The notes under the pieces: model-generated | Told to the model about the DNA's origin: nothing | Seen by the model: the letters and a program-made list of their open reading frames with translations, nothing else | Database searches by the model: none | Program-made: the position numbers and the translations under genes | Shown: piece by piece, positions 57,891 to 64,000 of the stretch | How the letters are laid out: the number at the start of each line of letters is the position of its first letter | Position numbering within the stretch: position 1 is the first letter of the stretch | DNA from: Dendrolimus kikuchii | Taxonomy: Eukaryota > Arthropoda > Insecta > Lepidoptera > Lasiocampidae | DNA length: 64,000 nt | Assembly: GCA_019925095.2 (NCBI GenBank) | Contig: CM034407.1 | Coordinates: 20,156,710 to 20,220,709, forward strand | Reading direction: 5' to 3'

Positions 57891-58302
57891 AGTTTTGTAA
57901 ATACTCAATTGTTATAGTTCGCCAGCAATTTCATGGTAGGCAACTAGAGATAAGACCGACAATCGCCCCCCAACATTGAATTAAATTGGTTGAGAGGACG
58001 AGGAAGTTTATGTTATATGGTTCTCTGGTTGATTCATCCCAGTTGAAAGACAGAAGTGAACTGTCTAACACCCTGACTGGTTACCTCCTTTTTAATGTCA
58101 TGAATAGTAAAACTGGGGTTGCCGCCTTTAAAAAAAAATAGTACTTTTGTTTTTAAGCTGTAAAAATATTGTACATTTGGGAAATTTAGGGGAGAAAAAG
58201 TACACATTTATTATTTATTATGTATATATTTTATTTTTCATTATAGCATTTTCCATATGTATTTGTTACTGCTTTTTTTCTTTAGCCAGCAAATATCTAT
58301 TA

Positions 58303-58610
58303 TTTTTGGAACGAAGTTCCTTATCGCGCGTTGCGAAAGGGGGCTAGACGGAAAAAATGAAGAGCTAAAGTTGTAACGACACTTTTTGCTATAGTTGTGA
58401 GCCGCGCTGCGTGCGCGTGTTTCTCTGTCTGTCTCTCTCTCTCTCTCATAGAAAGCAAGCCAGTTATTTTCGTTTCGTCTTTCTATTTCGCATTGAACAG
58501 TGTGGTGTCGCGACGATTATTTTTGTTGAGTGTATACAGGTTTTTTGTAAATAAAAATAAAATTTTATTACAATTCCTAATTAATCGAAAGGAACTTCGT
58601 TCCATCCGGG
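58303..58610. mobile_element. MITE with GGAACGAAGTTCC ends
   Basis: GGAACGAAGTTCCTT at 58308 and AAGGAACTTCGTTCC ending at 58603 are inverted repeats; inside is a (TC)n tract at 58430-58448. Non-coding. Confidence 0.6.
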
Positions 58611-58804
58611 TGTCCCTTGACACGTCTCAAGTTTTTTTAAATAATCATAAGGGTCTGAACAAAAGGGGCGAACATTGTATTAGCGATGGCAACATAGTAC
58701 AAGCTCGTACTATATTATGTACAATTGCCGAAAACATAGAACGATACTATATATTATAGTACGGTTGTTAACCCTAGATTAAAGTTATTTATAGTATAAA
58801 TAAT

Positions 58805-59173
58805 ACCGCAATACCGAAGTAAGAAAGAGAGTTGATCTGAAAGAGAGCGTCGGGGTGAAGGTAAGGAAAGGAATGCTCCGGTGGTTCGGGCATGTGGAAA
58901 GAATGCATGATGAAAGAATGACTAAACAGATATACAATGCAAAAGTGGATGGATGCAGAAGTCGTGGAAGGCCACGGCACACCTTCCATGATCAAATTGA
59001 TCGTGTATTAGCAGAAGGTGATGTCAGGAGCCTTAAGAACAGACGAGCTTGCATGACAAGAGTTATGAATGTCAAAGAGGCAAGTGAGGTGTGTAAGAAT
59101 AAGCTTAAATGGCGCTCTGTTGTTCGTGCCTACCCCGCAAGGGAACTGGCGTGAAGTTATGTATGTATGTATA
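58805..59173 (+). mobile_element. RTE-like LINE-D 3' end, intact frame
   Basis: An open frame without disruption from about 58855: MLRWFGHVERMHDERMTKQI, CRSRGRPRHTFHDQIDRVLA, RACMTRVMNVKEASEVCKNK, AYPARELA stop, then (TATG)n. Best reference for the family's C-terminus in the window. Confidence 0.85.
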
Positions 59174-60346
59174 GTATAAAGTATAACATGGATAAATGAG
59201 AATTTTCAGTTGCATGAATAAAACAGTTGAATGCTTTCACATTTCAATTCACTCAGGTTATAATTTATTCGACTGATAACTTTTATCTGACCATTGAGAC
59301 ATCGGCCCATAAACATATTTTTGAACTTAAATCAGTCGTAAGTTGAAAGTGCGAATTATGTCCTTTTCAATTTCGTTAATTTTCATTAAATACTGCAATA
59401 GTTGTACTTATATTTTTTTTATAAAGTTACTGTCCTTTTAAAAAGATCTTAGAATGAAGCTAGATTTTGTTGTTGGATAATAATGTGTTCGCGTGTCGGT
59501 CGGTCCGTGTGATTGCAACGTTTTTTGCCGGCCCATTGTTAGAGGCGTGACGCCAAGGAAATGCGAGCGGCGCAAGGCGCGTGTTCTGTCACACTATAGC
59601 CTGCTTCACACGTATTAAGTTATAGGATAAATTTTAAGTTTAATTTATTGCTAAAACTGTCGTTACTTGATTTTCATTAACATTACTTGAGTAGTTTGTT
59701 AACTTGTAAATTATTTCTTATTATACATCTACTAATGGCTGGTTCCTACGTTTTACTATCTACTATTTACCTTGCCATTATTACTACTATACTAGTAAGG
59801 AGCTTATGTTAAATTATGACTAATAGTAAGGTAAATTTACGGTTATTATGATACATGAACTGATAACTTGTTAATTAACTGAATTTTTAGTCCAAACGTT
59901 GATAAGGATTTAAATCACAACTTTCGTAAGTTACCTAACAACTTAATTGATACCAGTTTAAAACAGATTACAAGTATTTATAAACTTTTCTAATTTCCCT
60001 TATTACTTAGGCTCCATATACAAATAATGTCAGATTTCTACCATTGGTAAGGCAAGTAAATGCATAGTCAGATACAGAGAGCAGCCATCTGACGCTTAAA
60101 ATTTAGCTACAATTTTAATACACTTAATAAGTGTAAACTAGCAATATAACGTGTCGATTATGTGCAATCACTGTAGTCTAGGCAGAGTTGAATCTAGGAA
60201 TCGGGGCGGAGTCCAAAATAATTTCTAGGTTGCACAAAAGTCAATCTAGTTGCGTACATTTCATAACCTATTTATCGTCGTACAAAGTAATTCGCTTTTG
60301 AGTGTATTGTTTTGCGGTAAACCATGAAAGACAAAGTAATTTAATT
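59174..60346. other. AT-rich spacer, nothing recognised
   Basis: A GC-richer patch at 59490-59585; otherwise no coding frame, RNA gene or repeat seen. Confidence 0.4.
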
Positions 60347-60788
60347 CTTAAAATTTAGAAGTAAATCTACTTTCGTATAAAATATTCAATCAAGCTTAGG
60401 GTACGTACCACATACACTTAGGCTATTTATATGAGTTATATGACAGATGGGTAATATATGTCATATAAATAGATTTATGTCTAAGTTTAAAGGCGAAAAT
60501 ATGGTGAGATGTGTTCAGTTAATCAATCCAAAGATTGTCTGAAGTAGCTTGCTGTAATAAAGCGATACTTTATAATATCTTATAGTTTTAAATATTAGAA
60601 ACTTCCTTTATACACAATAAAAAATCTATTGATATAGACTTCATGCAAATATCCACTTTCTATTAGGCGGACTACAAGCTTGTGTGCATTTAGCAATACA
60701 AAATTACCCATACACTTAGATGGGTACGTACCCTAAGCTTGATTGAATATTTTAAACGGATCAAGATTGTCTACTTCTAAATTTTAAG
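60347..60788. mobile_element. MITE with ~63-nt terminal inverted repeats
   Basis: Left end CTTAAAATTTAGAAGTA and, inside, AAAATATTCAATCAAGCTTA then GGGTACGTACC to 60409; the right end 60723-60788 is its reverse complement with a short mismatched stretch in the outer third. No coding capacity. Its right end lies a few bases from the LINE at 60790. Confidence 0.8.
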
Positions 60789-60789
60789 A

Positions 60790-62145
60790 ATATCCCGAGA
60801 TGGAGACTGAGTGTTATCACCCCAGTCTTCAAAGGTAAGGGATCGGTGCAGGAGTGCGAAAATTACCGCGGAATAAAGGTAATGTCCCACACCATGAAGC
60901 TCTTTGAGCGTATAATCGACTCTCGGATCCGGCAGGAGTGCACTGTCTCGGGATGTCAATATGGGTTTCGCCCAGGGCATGGTACCATGGACCCTGTTTT
61001 TGCCCTAAGGATCATCATGGAGAAATACAGGACGAAGAATACACCTCTGCATTTCCTGTTTTTGGATCTGCAGAAGGCCTTCGACTGTGTTCCTCGCGTG
61101 ATGATCTGGTGGGCACTGAGGTCCAAAGGGGTGCCAGAAACCTATATTAACATTATTCGGGACATGTACCGTGATTCCGATTCCATAGTTCGGACCGCTG
61201 TTGGCGACACCACACCCTTCCCCATAACGGAGTGCACCAGGGATCTGTCCTTAGCCCGTTTCTGTTCAGCGTGATATTAGACGAAGTATCGAACAGCATC
61301 AGAGATGCGCATGAGCAACCTCCATGGTTGCTCATGTATGCTGACGATATCGCGCTAGCAGATTCGGACAGGGGGCGCCTGGTGCGACGTGTAAATGCGT
61401 GGAAGAGGTCGCTAGAGAACGGCGGTCTGAAACTAAATGTGGCGAAGACTGAGTACTTGGCCTGCAACACTACAGATCCCACATCCGTGCGCATAGCCGA
61501 AAACACGGTCGAGCGCACGGATCAGTTTAAGTACTTGGGATCTGTACTTAGTGCATCCGGGGATATCGACCACGACGTCAAGGCCCGTATCACTGCAGCT
61601 TGGGCCAAGTGGCGTGAGGTGACAGGTGTCATTTGTGACCCCAAGATGCCGGTTAAATTAAAAGGACAGGTCTATAAATCCATCATTAGACCTGTCCTTT
61701 TGTATGGCTGTGAAGCGTGGCCTGTACTTGAGCGACACAAGCAAGAACTGCGTGTCACGGAGATGAATATGCTGCGTTGGATGTGTGGAGTGACGCGGAA
61801 AGACCGAGTCAGGAACTCCCGCATCCGCGGCAGTCTTCATGTCCGTGACATAGCAGACAAACTGCAAGAGTGTCGCTTACGCTGGTACGGGCACGTTTTA
61901 CGGAGACCGGCTAATTATGTGGGGAACAAATGTCTAGCCATGCCGCCTCCGCCTGGTCCCGGTCGAAGGGGAAGGCCCAAGAAATGTTGGCTTGACGTTG
62001 TGAAGGATGACATGCGTGCCAATGGTCTCAAAACGGGGGATGCCGAAGACCGCGCGAAGTGGAGTAGAAAAAGTAGGAAAGCGGACCCTGGGCGTCGGAG
62101 TGAACGCTCCGAACGCAACCGGGATTTAACGCTCGGATGATGATG
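60790..62145 (+). mobile_element. LINE reverse transcriptase, 5'-truncated, one frameshift
   Basis: Frame 1 to about 61228: RLSVITPVFKGKG, YRGIKVMSHTMKLFERIIDS, GCQYGFRPGHGTMDPVFALR and FLFLDLQKAFDCVPR (RT motifs up to A). After one frameshift near 61230: HQGSVLSPFLFSVILDEV, LLMYADDIALAD (the catalytic YADD), GLKLNVAKTEYLAC, then the thumb/connection (YKSIIRPVLLYGCEAWPV, MNMLRWMCGVTRKDRVRN) and basic tail. The endonuclease domain is missing. RTE-like clade by motif character. ORF stop at 62138-62140; the fragment at 10980-11275 is the same family. Confidence 0.9.
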
Positions 62146-62477
62146 AATAGATGTAAAAGTGAATTACTCTGTACGAATAACCTCATTCCATAGTGACCCG
62201 TTGTGGAGGGAGGGAGGGGCGGGGGGGGGTCTTTAAAATACCACGCTTGGTCACAGGGGAGCTTAGGTTTTCGTCACGTAGTCAATACTCTCTAGGGAAA
62301 TCTCGTACTTTTTCGAGTTATATTTAAATATGGCGCGCAACGTTTAACGCTTTTTAAACTCGCACGTGGCAACACTGATTTACATATGTCGGGACGTCAG
62401 CTGATTGAAAATTAAGAGTTTGTAGTCCAGTACAGTTGTCGAGCAAGTCGACGAGAGCTCGTGCTGATACTAAACAG
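62146..62477. other. Spacer between LINE and second mariner
   Basis: LINE 3' flank with a GATGATGATGAAT end, a G-run at about 62221; nothing coding. Confidence 0.45.
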
Positions 62478-63460
62478 TATATACGAGGGCGAATCAAAAA
62501 GTTCTTGGATTCAATGTAAAAAATATTTTATTTTCTATATAATCTCCCTACAATGTATAAAGCGTTTCTAACTTCCTTATTCCTTGCGAAATAAATTGTT
62601 TTTCTTGGCTCTCGAAAAGCTCCTCTACGGCATCCATAACTGCGTCATTATTGTGAAATTTAATTCCACGAATTTCCTCTTTTAATTTGGCAATAAGTGA
62701 AAATTAGTTGGGGTAAAGTTAGGAGAATATATTGGGTGGTAAAGGAGATTGAAGCCAGCAGAGTGGATTGCGTTGGGCTTAACTTCCAATCGATGAGCGG
62801 GAGCGTTATCGTGAAGAAACAACACGCCCAACGACAGTTTTCCTCGACGTTTTATTTTAATAGCTTCATGCACTTTCGGAATTAAATTTGCATAATAGGG
62901 TCCAGTAATCGTTTGGCCTTTTGATGCGTAATCAATAAAAAGGATTTCTTCACTATCCCAAAACACTGAGGTTCGAGAACTCGAAATTTCTTATTGGATG
63001 GAGAGGATGGTCGTTTCCAAGACATGCTTTGTCTCTTAGTTTCAGGATCGAAATGGTGGGGACCCACGTTTCATCCACAGTGAGAAGGCGACGGCAAAAA
63101 TTATCCGAATTACGCTGGAACATATCGAGATTTCGCTTAGAAATTTTCAGACATCGCTTTTTATTTTCGTCGGTTAACATTCGTGGCACCCATCTTGCCG
63201 ACACTTTTGTGAAACCCAGTGAATCAACTAAAATGGATTGAACGCTACCAAATGATATATTTAGGATCTCAGTTATATGTTTTATAGTTATTCTTCTATC
63301 TTCCAAAACCAGATTCTCAAACTTTTTGACATTTTCTTCCGTAACGGAGATTGAAGGCCGCCCAGAATGCGAGTCACCTTTATAGCTTGATCTACATCTT
63401 TTAAATACAGCTACCCAGTAATCAACCGTAGAGTAGGATACAGCATCATCCCCCCTAATG
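62478..63460 (-). pseudogene. Decayed mariner/Tc1-type transposase
   Basis: On the minus strand, broken by frameshifts: YWVAVFKRCRSSYKGDSHSG (first HTH end, SGRP), EDRRITIKHITEILNISFGS (second HTH), LTVDETWV (first acidic position), VLFLHDNAPAHR (second), YSPNFTPTNFHLL (third; the usual Asp before the aromatic is Asn). The outer end at 62480 begins ATACGAGGGCGAATCAAAAA, a mariner-type terminal repeat; the opposite terminus is not clear. Distinct family from the mariner at 14177. Confidence 0.8.
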
Positions 63461-63549
63461 TCTGCTCAACGTCAGAAAAAAAATTTTCGTAGAATTTTTT
63501 TAAAAAAAGAATCTCACCTTTTATTACATAAGATTTGCTATCTATCTAT

Positions 63550-63775
63550 ATATAGTGAAAATATCGCATCGGAATTCGATGTTTTTTAATTGGGCCATTT
63601 AAAATCATTCCCAGAAAAATTCCCGCGGGATCCCCAGGATAAAAAGTAGCGCAGAGTTGAAGTCTAAGAATTAGGTGTCGATCAGCGAAAATCGCATCGA
63701 AATGGGCCCAGTAGTTTTTACGTGAAACTCGAACAAACAGACAAGAAATTTTAAAAAAATCATGTTCTTCATCTT
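63550..63775 (+). repeat. Dispersed repeat (family of 36290-36665)
   Basis: TCCCGCGGGATCCCCAGGAT, AGCGAAAATCGCATCGAAAT, GTTTTTACGTGAAACTCGAA and AAACAGACAAGAAATT. Confidence 0.55.
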
Positions 63776-64000
63776 TTATCTTTATAAAGTTATTCCATTT
63801 GGTTTTTTTTAACTATCCCTTTCTAAAATATATCCGTCCTTGTCTTTTCCTTCCAGAATTTTTTAGCTTTTTCTAAAAGTTCTTAAACTAACTAGATGGT
63901 TCCACCATCATTCGCCGCAATATTATAGATATATAATTTATTATGACGACGTTAACAAGCAGTAAACATTTTATGATATTTTTATGATAGCGGTCATCGT

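Overview
This is an AT-rich animal nuclear genome fragment. I read it as lepidopteran (moth or butterfly): the genes are intron-rich and bilaterian, the spacer is packed with tRNA-headed SINEs, 3'-truncated LINE tails with (TATG)n ends, mariner elements, a hAT remnant, Helitron-like pieces and foldback elements, and several repeats have the look of common lepidopteran families. The clade is inferred from memory of gene and repeat character, not from a database search. I see no CRISPR array, operon, prophage or rRNA.

Layout. Positions 1-20.8 kb are gene-poor: LINE, SINE, Helitron-like and mariner insertions in AT-rich sequence. At 20905-21009 (minus) lies the first coding exon of a kinesin-II KIF3B/Klp68D-type motor; the rest of that gene is not visible to the left. 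It is head-to-head with a complete seven-exon VPS26C (DSCR3) gene at 22181-28379 (plus), a Commander/Retriever arrestin-fold subunit, one of whose introns uses a GC donor. At 29025-30836 (plus) a four-exon gene encodes a 259-residue protein with a mariner-transposase-type double helix-turn-helix and no catalytic domain. It is the best candidate here for an undescribed, possibly domesticated gene. At 33655-45275 (minus) is a complete ten-exon cereblon (CRBN) gene, with very GC-rich exons in TE-filled introns. CRBN is head-to-head (604 bp between start codons) with the 5' end of a TMEM131-family gene on the plus strand (45880-51266 and beyond). The remaining 12.7 kb, probably a TMEM131 intron, holds RTE-like and Jockey/CR1-like LINE fragments, MITEs and a second, decayed mariner.

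How the genes relate: kinesin-II drives intraflagellar transport, VPS26C works in endosomal recycling, cereblon is a CRL4 substrate receptor, and TMEM131 acts in ER secretory cargo handling. They are housekeeping neighbours, not a functional cluster. The two divergent pairs may share promoter regions. I traced exon boundaries by hand for reading-frame continuity across every junction; CRBN and VPS26C close perfectly in frame from ATG to stop.
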